This document shows, piece after piece, positions 1 to 4,855 of a stretch of 5,964 bases of DNA. A program made the translations under genes and the position numbers. Source of the DNA: Falsiroseomonas sp035644895 (GTDB lineage: Bacteria; Pseudomonadota; Alphaproteobacteria; Acetobacterales; Acetobacteraceae). The DNA lies in NCBI GenBank assembly GCA_035644895.1, contig DASQNQ010000303.1:1-5964 (forward strand), read 5' to 3'. Numbering within the stretch: position 1 is the stretch's first letter; each line of letters begins with the position of its first letter. The notes beneath the pieces are model-generated. The model was not told the DNA's origin. It saw only the letters and a list, made by a program, of their open reading frames with translations, and ran no database searches.

Positions 1-114
1 GTGGCGCGCGAGATCGCCGCGCGCCTGGGCTTCGACCTGGTCGGCCACAAGCTGGAGCTGTTCGGCCGCCGGGCCGCCGAACCTGCGCCGCCGCGCCGCA
101 AGGGCCGCGCATGA
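1..114 (+). CDS. Fur-family transcriptional regulator, C-terminal fragment
   Basis: Only the last 37 codons are present; the gene begins upstream and the GTG at base 1 is probably an internal valine. The translation holds a helix-like EIAARLGFDLVGHKLELFG stretch, which matches the end of the Fur dimerisation domain (family pattern: GF, then GH-LELYG). Fur-family proteins are metal-responsive DNA-binding repressors. Many carry a CxxC zinc motif just after this point. Here the chain continues RRAAEPAPPRRKGRA with no cysteine, as I recall for alphaproteobacterial Fur/Mur-type proteins. The DNA-binding domain and metal sites lie outside the window, so iron, manganese and zinc sensing cannot be told apart. 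The stop TGA overlaps the ATG of the next gene (ATGA), so the two are co-transcribed and probably translationally coupled. Confidence 0.7.
   Translation: MAREIAARLGFDLVGHKLELFGRRAAEPAPPRRKGRA
100..104 (+). promoter_or_regulatory. Ribosome binding site of the OlsB-like gene
   Basis: AAGGG lies 6 bases before the ATG at 111, inside the end of the regulator gene. It supports that ATG as the start even though it overlaps the upstream stop codon. Confidence 0.55.
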
Positions 115-926
115 GCGACGCCGCGCCCGGAGTCCCGCCCCTCTTCGAGGAGCTGCGGTCGCACAACCTCGGCCTGCGCCTGGCCGAGACGGCGGCCGAG
201 GTGGACGCGGCGCAGGCGCTGCGCTTCCAGGTCTTCTACGAGGAGATGGGCGCGCGGGCGGACGCGGCAACGCGCGCCGCGCGGCGCGACCAGGACCGCT
301 ACGATGCAGTGGCGGACCACCTGCTGGTGCTCGACCACAACCGCGGCGACGGGGCGGAGGCGGTGGTCGGCACCTACCGGCTGATCCGGCGCCCGGCCGC
401 GGAGGCGCTGGGCGGGTTCTACTCGGAGGCCGAGTACGACCTCGGGCCGCTGCGGCACGTCCAGGGGGAGATCCTGGAGCTCGGCCGGTCCTGCGTCGCG
501 CCGGCGTACCGCACGCGGGGCACGCTCCAGCTGCTGTGGCGCGGCATCGCGGCCTATGTGTTCCGCAACCGCATCTCGCTCATGTTCGGCTGCGCGTCGC
601 TGCCGGGCACCGACCTCGACGCGATCGCGCCGCTGCTGACCTACCTGCACGCGAACCACCTGGCACCGCCCGAGCTGCGCCCGCGGGCGCTGCCCGAGCG
701 CTACGTGCCGATGGCACGCATGGACCCGGCGGCGGTCGACATGCGCGCGGCGCTGGCGGAGCTGCCGCCGCTGGTGAAGGGCTACCTCCGCCTCGGCGGC
801 TACGTGGGCGACGGCGCGGTGGTGGACGCGCAGTTCAACACCACCGATGTCTGCGTGGTGGTGAAGACCGACCAGGTGACGGAGAAGTACTACCGCCACT
901 ACGAGCGCGAGGTGGGGCGGGAGTAG
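111..926 (+). CDS. olsB: OlsB-like GNAT-fold N-acyltransferase (ornithine lipid synthesis type)
   Basis: This 271-residue protein belongs to the acyl-ACP-dependent N-acyltransferases related to OlsB, which transfers a 3-hydroxyacyl chain from ACP to the alpha-amino group of ornithine to make lyso-ornithine lipid at the inner membrane. Family landmarks appear in order: LRFQVFYEEMG (37-47), a DRYDAVADHLLVLD stretch (62-75), VGTYRLIR (86-93), GGFYSEAEYDL (101-111), LELGRSCVAPAYR (122-134), LLWRGIAAYV (141-150), MFGCASLPGTD (158-168), and the tail PPLVKGYLRLGGYVGDGAVVD (219-239) followed by FNTTDV. Length is close to that of OlsB. There is no signal peptide or membrane segment. The start is fixed by an AAGGG site and the ATGA overlap with the regulator gene. 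No olsA-type O-acyltransferase is adjacent; the next gene is convergent. Family assignment is strong. The ornithine substrate is inferred, because paralogues with other amine acceptors exist. Confidence 0.75.
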   Translation: MSDAAPGVPPLFEELRSHNLGLRLAETAAEVDAAQALRFQVFYEEMGARADAATRAARRDQDRYDAVADHLLVLDHNRGDGAEAVVGTYRLIRRPAAEALGGFYSEAEYDLGPLRHVQGEILELGRSCVAPAYRTRGTLQLLWRGIAAYVFRNRISLMFGCASLPGTDLDAIAPLLTYLHANHLAPPELRPRALPERYVPMARMDPAAVDMRAALAELPPLVKGYLRLGGYVGDGAVVDAQFNTTDVCVVVKTDQVTEKYYRHYEREVGRE

Positions 927-961
927 GCGCCCCGGACCCGTCCATCGGGGGCCCGCCTACT
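922..961. terminator. Probable bidirectional terminator hairpin between convergent genes
   Basis: AGTAGGCG (922-929) is perfectly complementary to CGCCTACT (954-961). Inside it CCCCG (930-934) pairs with CGGGG (946-950), leaving a 3-base bulge (951-953) and an 11-base loop (935-945). The hairpin spans the whole 30-base gap. Its arms contain the TAG stop of the OlsB-like gene (924-926) and the TAG stop of the MORN gene (957-959 on the minus strand). There is no T-tract on either side, so it is not a textbook intrinsic terminator, but position and symmetry suggest it blocks or stabilises transcripts from both directions. Confidence 0.55.
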
Positions 962-1955
962 GGCAGAGCCCCGTGCCCGCCATCACGCGCCAGACGCGGC
1001 CGCCGCTGCGCAGGCAGCCGTCGCGCATCTCGCCCTCGAAGCGCTGCTGCCCGGCGATGTAGACCACCCGCCCCTCCGGCCGGTCCGCCACGAAGTCGCC
1101 CTCGATCCGCACGCCCTGCGTGGTGAAGACCTCGGTCCCGAAGCCGTGCCGCCGGTCGGCCAGCCACCCGCCCGTGTAGACGCCGCTGTGCTGGCCGATG
1201 GTCCAGCGGTAGATGCCATGGCCCTGGCGCTGGCCATCCACCCAGTCGCCCTCGTACACGCGGCCGTCGGCATAGGTCATGCGGCCGCGGCCGCTGCGCT
1301 GGTCGGCGCGCCAGGTGCCGACATAGGTGCCCTCGTGGCTGGTCATCGTGCCCTGGCCCTGGCGCTGGCCGCGCGCCCAGTCGCCCTCGTAGCGCGCGCC
1401 CGTCGGCGAGGTCATCACGCCCCGCCCGTGCGGCAGGCCGTCGCGGAACTCGCCCTCGTAGACGCGCGCATTGGCGCCGTACCGCAGCACGCCGCGCCCG
1501 TTCGCGAGCCCGTCGCGGAACTCGGCCTCGAGCCGGTCGCCATCCGCGCCGACGCGGACACCCGGGCCGTTCAGCCGGCCGGCGGCGAAGTTGCCCTGGT
1601 AGAGCTCCCGCGTCGTGCCGCCGAGGATGCGCACGAACTCGCCCGCGCCGCTGGCCAGCCCGTCGGGGCCGCAGCCGCCCGCGTGCTGCACCGCCTCGCC
1701 GGGCTGCGCGTCAGGCACCCAGACGGCGCAGCCCGTGCGCGGGTCGGCGATCATCCCCGGCTCCAACGGACGGGGCGCGGGACGCACGCGCGCGGCGGGC
1801 GGCGCCGGGCGCGGCTGCGGCAGGGCGGGTGCCACGGCCTGGGCCGGCGGGGCCTGCCGCTCGCGCGGCGGTTCGAAGGTCATGGCGAGCGCGGCGGTCG
1901 CTGCCGCGAAGGGCAGCACCCCGAGCGCCAATGCCAGGATGCGCGAAGGGATCAC
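957..1955 (-). CDS. Exported MORN-repeat protein
   Basis: This 332-residue protein has a signal peptide (hydrophobic residues about 6-24, likely cut near ALA/MTF at 22-27), then a Pro/Ala-rich linker (30-67). A TGCAVWVPDAQPGE segment leads to GGC, giving Cys76 and Cys95. About nine MORN repeats follow from residue 119 to 325, recognisable by Y/F-EG-x-F/W and G-x-G signatures: YQGNF 119, YEGEF 166, YEGDW 189, YVGTW 211, YEGDW 234, YTGGW 260, IEGDF 284, FEGEM 306. Cys314 and Cys331 close the chain, so two disulfides are possible in the periplasm. MORN repeats are beta-hairpin scaffolds; the bacterial role is unknown, and lipid or protein binding is only a guess. The GTG start is chosen because AAGGAG lies 8 bases upstream and the signal peptide follows directly. 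The same frame stays open to about 2849, but that extension overlies another gene. GTG overlaps the upstream stop (GTGA). Confidence 0.85.
   Translation of the reverse strand: MIPSRILALALGVLPFAAATAALAMTFEPPRERQAPPAQAVAPALPQPRPAPPAARVRPAPRPLEPGMIADPRTGCAVWVPDAQPGEAVQHAGGCGPDGLASGAGEFVRILGGTTRELYQGNFAAGRLNGPGVRVGADGDRLEAEFRDGLANGRGVLRYGANARVYEGEFRDGLPHGRGVMTSPTGARYEGDWARGQRQGQGTMTSHEGTYVGTWRADQRSGRGRMTYADGRVYEGDWVDGQRQGHGIYRWTIGQHSGVYTGGWLADRRHGFGTEVFTTQGVRIEGDFVADRPEGRVVYIAGQQRFEGEMRDGCLRSGGRVWRVMAGTGLCQ
1219..1391. repeat. Direct DNA repeat, 135-base period, within the MORN gene
   Basis: Bases 1219-1256 and 1354-1391 are the same 38 bases apart from a 5-base block (1236-1240 versus 1371-1375). 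The offset of 135 bases equals 45 codons, or two MORN units. The copies encode the YEGDW...GQRQGxG segments of two repeats. Near identity at DNA level suggests recent duplication or gene conversion of a two-unit block. Confidence 0.8.
1438..1530. repeat. Direct DNA repeat, 72-base period, within the MORN gene
   Basis: A 21-base stretch at 1438-1458 recurs at 1510-1530 with a single mismatch. The offset is 24 codons, one MORN unit, and both copies encode EFRDGL. A more diverged copy lies near 1019-1038 at the MRDG unit. Confidence 0.7.
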
Positions 1956-2758
1956 CGCGCAGGCTCCTTGCGATGGGTGAAGGCCCAGGCCTCGACCCGG
2001 CGCCCCGATTGCTGGGCGGCGCGCACGGCGCCGGAAAGGGCGGCGACGGCATCCTCGGTGCGCTCCGACACGCGGCGCGGCGGGAAGAGCGGCCTCTCCG
2101 AGGCGACGACCAGCACCAGGTCCGTACCCCAGGGTGCCGAGGACCGCCAGTAGGGCTGCCCGAACTGCGGCGCGGCCCGGCGCGCATGGGGGGCGTCGCC
2201 CGCCTGCACCAGGTTCCCCGCCTGCCCGTCGCTCGTCAGGTACAGGACGTGGAGGAAGGCCTGCCAATCCGGCATCTCGACCCGGAAGCGGAGGTTCTGC
2301 CCCTCCACCAGCGGCTGCGGGCTCAACAGCACGAGGCGCGGTCCGGCCGGGTGGGGGGATGCGGCTGGCCTGATGGCGGCGAGGGCGTCGCAGAATGCCG
2401 CATCGAAGGGATCGATGCGGAGCTCCACGGTGGATGCAGCGACGCCCAGCTCCGACAGGACGCGCCGGACACCCTCCTCCTCCCCGCGTCGTGCCACGCC
2501 GGCGAGCAGGACCCCCTCGCCACTGGTTGCCGGCGCAAGCAGGGCGCATTCGGCCGCCGCGGCCGCGGCCAGCGCGGCGGCACGCGGCTCCGTGCCGGCT
2601 TCGGGTATGGGCGACGGAAGCGGCGCCGCCGGGGACACGCGCACGGCGGACTGTGCGGCCGATGCAAGGACGAGACACACGACGGCCGGTGCGGCGGCCC
2701 GCGCCATGCCCCGCACGGCCCCCCGCCACGGCGCCGCGCCCCCCGATTGACCCTTCAT
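1952..2758 (-). CDS. Exported protein with DUF4384-type domain
   Basis: With the ATG at 2758 this protein is 268 residues. A signal-peptide-like core (APAVVCLVLASAAQSA, 23-38) ends in a plausible AQSA cleavage site, followed by a Pro/Ala-rich linker. Residues 70-132 form a small module starting at Cys71 (CALLAP) and ending at Cys123 (FCDALAAIRP), perhaps disulfide-linked. Residues about 141-225 resemble DUF4384: LVLLSPQPLVEGQNLRFRV, then FLHVLYLTSDGQAGNLV, then WGTDLVLVVASERPLF. DUF4384 is known mainly as a C-terminal domain of bacterial Ser/Thr kinases and caspase-like or trypsin-like proteins; its function is unknown. No kinase or protease part is present. GAGGG at 2774-2770 serves the ATG with 11 bases spacing, or a GTG at 2761 with 8. 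GTG 2776 and ATG 2707 (giving a shorter signal peptide) are other options. The TGA stop overlaps the MORN gene start (GTGA). Confidence 0.72.
   Translation of the reverse strand: MKGQSGGAAPWRGAVRGMARAAAPAVVCLVLASAAQSAVRVSPAAPLPSPIPEAGTEPRAAALAAAAAAECALLAPATSGEGVLLAGVARRGEEEGVRRVLSELGVAASTVELRIDPFDAAFCDALAAIRPAASPHPAGPRLVLLSPQPLVEGQNLRFRVEMPDWQAFLHVLYLTSDGQAGNLVQAGDAPHARRAAPQFGQPYWRSSAPWGTDLVLVVASERPLFPPRRVSERTEDAVAALSGAVRAAQQSGRRVEAWAFTHRKEPAR
1964..1969 (-). promoter_or_regulatory. Ribosome binding site that fixes the MORN gene start
   Basis: The minus strand reads AAGGAG here, 8 bases before the GTG at 1955-1953. This strong site lies inside the last codons of the DUF4384-type gene. It decides the GTG start against any upstream codon in the same open frame. 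Confidence 0.75.
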
Positions 2759-2872
2759 CACGCCGCCATCCCTCACCCGCCGTAGATGGCAAGTGGCAGG
2801 AAGCGGGCGAATGGCGGCGGGCGCCCCGCACCCCCCATCGCCGCTTCAAAGCCGCGTGACGTGATCGAACCC

Positions 2873-2890
2873 CAGGCCCCGCCCGGCCTG
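2873..2890 (-). terminator. Small hairpin after secB, possible weak terminator or attenuator
   Basis: On the minus strand CAGGCC, a 6-base GGGCGG loop and GGCCTG form a perfect 6-bp all-but-one G:C stem, starting 5 bases after the secB stop. No T-run follows. It may partly separate secB from the two exported-protein genes or protect the 3' end of the secB message. The rest of the 2759-2895 gap shows no gene and no promoter I can defend. Confidence 0.35.
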
Positions 2891-2895
2891 CGCCC

Positions 2896-3417
2896 TCAGG
2901 CGCTGGCGACCGGCTGCCCGCCTTGCATCCCGGCGCCCTGGCCGCGACGGCTCTGCCACAGGGCGACGAAGTCGATCGGCGCCAGCAGCACGGGCGGGAA
3001 GCCGCCGTCGCGCGTCACGTCGGCCAGGATGTTGCGGGCAAAGGGGAACAGCAGACGGGGGCACTCCACCAGCAGCACCGGCTCCAGGTGCTCCTGCGGC
3101 ACGCTGATGGTGAAGACGCCGCAGTAGGACAGCTCCGCGATGAAGCAGGGCTTCCCCTCGGCCTTCGCGTCGGCGCGGATCTGCAGCGACACCTCGTACA
3201 CGTTCGGGCCGCCATCCACCGGGCGCGCCTGGACGTCGAGCGAGAGGTCCACCCGCGGCTGCTCGCGCAGCTGGACGTAGATCTCGGGCGCGCCCGGCAC
3301 CTCGAAGGACAGGTCCTTCGTGTACTGGATGTTGAGCTGGAGCATCGGCCCGGCGGCCTGGCCGTTCGGCGCGTCGCCCATGCCGGGGATGGGGGAGGAG
3401 GGAGCCTGGTCGGACAT
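2896..3417 (-). CDS. secB: Protein-export chaperone SecB
   Basis: SecB is a cytosolic tetrameric chaperone that keeps precursor proteins unfolded and hands them to SecA at the SecYEG translocon. The 173-residue sequence shows the family core from residue about 25 to 155: LQLNIQYTKDLSFEVPGAPE, VYEVSLQIRADAKAEGKPCF, IAELSYCGVFTI and VLLVECPRLLFPFARNILAD, then VTRDGGFPPVLLAPIDFVALW. The N-terminal 24 residues and the C-terminal SRRGQGAGMQGGQPVASA tail are low-complexity and probably flexible. Length is typical for alphaproteobacterial SecB. The ATG at 3417 is preceded by GAGG with 8 bases spacing. The histidine phosphatase gene ends 45 bases upstream on the same strand, so the two are probably co-transcribed from the divergent region at 4018-4171. 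Two exported proteins encoded downstream are natural, but unproven, clients. Confidence 0.97.
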   Translation of the reverse strand: MSDQAPSSPIPGMGDAPNGQAAGPMLQLNIQYTKDLSFEVPGAPEIYVQLREQPRVDLSLDVQARPVDGGPNVYEVSLQIRADAKAEGKPCFIAELSYCGVFTISVPQEHLEPVLLVECPRLLFPFARNILADVTRDGGFPPVLLAPIDFVALWQSRRGQGAGMQGGQPVASA

Positions 3418-3462
3418 CGCGGTGGCCTCAGCGGGGAAGGGCGCCCGGCTACCACGGCCGGC

Positions 3463-4017
3463 TCAGGGCTTCCAGACCAGACGCTCCGGCGCGGGGGCCG
3501 TCGGGTCGCAGCGCACCCACTGGCCGTTCATCACGCTCTGCCCGGTCATCGCCAGGATGAACCCCCAGTGGGACACGACCAGCGTGTCCCGCCACCCGTC
3601 GAGGGCCGCCATCTCGGCCCGGAACAGCGCGGCGCGGTCCACCACCGCCTCCTCCGGCTCCTCCTCGGAGGGCCACCACACCTCCTCCAGCGTGCGGAAG
3701 TCCACTTCCGGGAAGCGGGCGGAGAGCTCGGCGGACGTGGTGCCGATGTCACAGGTGAAGGCGTAGCGCTCCCGCACCACCGGGTTGACCAGCAGCGGCA
3801 GGCCGAGGCGCTTCGCGAGCGGCATCGCCGTCTCGATCGCGCGCGTCAGCGGCGAGACGACGATCCGCGCGATGCCCTCGCCGGCCAGCGCATCCGCCGC
3901 CGCCAGCGCCTGGGTGTGGCCGAGCGGCGTGAGCTTCGGGTCCACGATCCCGGGGTCCTTCCGGGTCTGGGAGAAGTGCAGGTTGAACTCGCTCTGTCCG
4001 TGGCGGAGCAGGATCAT
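3463..4017 (-). CDS. Histidine phosphatase family protein (phosphoglycerate mutase-like)
   Basis: The 184-residue protein has the branch-1 histidine phosphatase layout. LLRHGQSE at 3-10 carries the catalytic His6 in the RHG motif. LTPLGHTQA (29-37) and SPLTRAIETA (55-64, phosphate-binding Arg59) follow. Glu83 in VRER is a likely proton donor, and VVSHWGF places the second catalytic His at 150. All core residues are present, so it should be active. It is shorter than cofactor-dependent phosphoglycerate mutase, and the FNLHFSQTRKDPGIVDPKLT insert after RHG resembles the broad phosphatase group rather than a glycolytic mutase; the substrate cannot be read from sequence. There is no signal peptide, so it is cytosolic. 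The ATG at 4017 has GAAGGG 6 bases upstream. It is the first gene of the minus-strand run and lies 45 bases before secB. Confidence 0.9.
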   Translation of the reverse strand: MILLRHGQSEFNLHFSQTRKDPGIVDPKLTPLGHTQALAAADALAGEGIARIVVSPLTRAIETAMPLAKRLGLPLLVNPVVRERYAFTCDIGTTSAELSARFPEVDFRTLEEVWWPSEEEPEEAVVDRAALFRAEMAALDGWRDTLVVSHWGFILAMTGQSVMNGQWVRCDPTAPAPERLVWKP

Positions 4018-4051
4018 CGGGCGCCCTTCATCTTCGCGGCTGCCGCGTTAA

Positions 4052-4066
4052 CGGTCCGGTCCGGTC
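4052..4066. repeat. Three tandem copies of CGGTC
   Basis: Bases 4052-4066 are three exact copies of the 5-mer CGGTC, directly next to the palindrome CGTTAACG (4046-4053). The repeat falls where the spacer of a minus-strand promoter would be. Confidence 0.8.
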
Positions 4067-4157
4067 CGCACAAGCAGCATGCCGGAAGGTGGGTTCGCGC
4101 GGCCGGGATGCACCCGGACGTTGCGGCGGCCCCCTGCCGGCCCTAAGTGTGACGGGT

Positions 4158-4164
4158 AGAGGAG
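4158..4164 (+). promoter_or_regulatory. Ribosome binding site of the Tim44/TimA-family gene
   Basis: AGAGGAG lies 7 bases before the ATG at 4172. It is one of the strongest Shine-Dalgarno matches in the window and fixes the start. Confidence 0.8.
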
Positions 4165-4171
4165 AAAGCGG

Positions 4172-4855
4172 ATGTCGGGCGGCTTTCCGGTTGATCTAAT
4201 CCTGTTTGCGATGGTCGCGGCCTTCCTGGTGCTGCGCCTGCGTTCCGTGCTCGGCCGCCGCACGGGCTTCGAGCGTCCGCCGCGGGAGGGGACGGGCGCC
4301 TACGACCCGCGCGCCGCCGCCCGCCCCGCCGACGACGCCGTGCCCGAGCTGCCGGCGGCCGCGCCGCAGGTGGGCGGCCCGCGCGTGACGGTGCCCGATG
4401 CCCGCTCCCCCGTCGGCCAGGCGCTCGCGCGCATCCGCGGCGTGGATCCGGGCTTCGAACCGGCTGCCTTCCTCGGCGGCGCCGAGAGCGCCTTCCGCAT
4501 GATCGTGGACGCCTTTGCCCGGGGCGACCGCCAGACCCTGCGCGCCCTGCTCGCCGACGACACCTATGCCGGCTTCGAGGGTGCGATCACCGCGCGCGAG
4601 CAGGCGGGCCACAGCCAGCGGAGCGAGGTGCGCTCGGTGCAGGAGCTGGGCATCGACGCGGCGGACCTGCGCGGCACCACCGCCGACGTGACCGTGCGCT
4701 TCGTCTCCGACCAGGTGAACCTCACCACGGCCCGCGACGGCTCGGTGGTGGAGGGCGCCGAGGCGGTGACCGAGATCACCGACCTCTGGACCTTCCAGCG
4801 CGACCTGCGCAGCCCCGACCCGACCTGGCGCCTGGTGGCCACCGCCAGCGTGTGA
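4172..4855 (+). CDS. Tim44/TimA family putative adaptor protein
   Basis: The 227-residue protein starts with a short membrane anchor (VDLILFAMVAAFLVLRL, 7-23), then a basic LRSVLGRRTGFERPP motif (21-37) typical of bacterial Tim44-like proteins. A disordered Pro/Ala/Asp-rich linker (38-80) precedes a Tim44-like C-terminal domain (about 90-227): GFEPAAFLGGAESAFRMIVDAFARGD, LLADDTYAGFEGAI, VRFVSDQVNLT, then a WTFQRDL...PTWRLVATASV end. Mitochondrial Tim44 tethers Hsp70 to the import channel. Bacterial TimA is an inner-membrane protein of unclear function; a link to protein export or envelope assembly is inferred from family and neighbours. A strong AGAGGAG site fixes the ATG. The TGA stop overlaps the GTG start of the MltA gene (GTGA), so the two are one transcription unit, divergent from the secB run. 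Confidence 0.9.
   Translation: MSGGFPVDLILFAMVAAFLVLRLRSVLGRRTGFERPPREGTGAYDPRAAARPADDAVPELPAAAPQVGGPRVTVPDARSPVGQALARIRGVDPGFEPAAFLGGAESAFRMIVDAFARGDRQTLRALLADDTYAGFEGAITAREQAGHSQRSEVRSVQELGIDAADLRGTTADVTVRFVSDQVNLTTARDGSVVEGAEAVTEITDLWTFQRDLRSPDPTWRLVATASV

Larger units (their letters stand above)
4018..4171. promoter_or_regulatory. Divergent promoter region between phosphatase-secB and tim44-mltA
   Basis: This 154-base gap separates two divergent gene runs and should hold both promoters. On the plus strand a weak pair, TTGCGG (4121-4126) and TAAGTG (4144-4149), has 17-base spacing, with the gene 22 bases on. On the minus strand TTGTGC is followed after 15 bases by GTTAAC, with three copies of a 5-base unit as the spacer. 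CCGGG (4103-4107) and CCCGG (4113-4117) form a dyad around ATGCA, a possible operator. The region is fairly certain; the individual elements are weak matches. Confidence 0.5.

Noticed and set aside
536..1126. Plus-strand open frame overlapping the OlsB-like gene and running into the MORN gene end.
   Set aside because: It is a +1-type shadow of a well-supported acyltransferase, rich in Arg/Pro, and it crosses the convergent terminator.
1019..1530. Regularly spaced repeats that could suggest a CRISPR or other DNA repeat array.
   Set aside because: Spacings are whole numbers of codons (72 and 135 bases) and the repeats encode the MORN protein units, so they are coding repeats.
1146..2785. Long plus-strand open frames (1146-2153 and 1829-2785) opposite the MORN and DUF4384-type genes.
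   Set aside because: Both are Ala/Arg/Gly-rich without motifs. The minus strand here has signal peptides, MORN signatures and a good ribosome binding site.
1956..2849. Upstream extension of the MORN reading frame, open for another 298 codons (630 residues in all).
   Set aside because: The extension is Arg/Gly/Pro-rich, lies over the DUF4384-type gene in another frame, and precedes a strong ribosome binding site and signal peptide at 1955. It is open only because stop codons are rare at this GC content.
3418..3462. Inverted repeat CCGGC/GCCGG in the phosphatase-secB gap, considered as a terminator.
   Set aside because: It is only 5 bp in very GC-rich sequence with no T-run, and the 45-base gap with a good secB ribosome binding site fits co-transcription.
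2923..4146. 407-codon open frame on the plus strand opposite secB and the phosphatase gene.
   Set aside because: It is antisense to two genes with complete family motifs, and its composition is that of a frame shadow.
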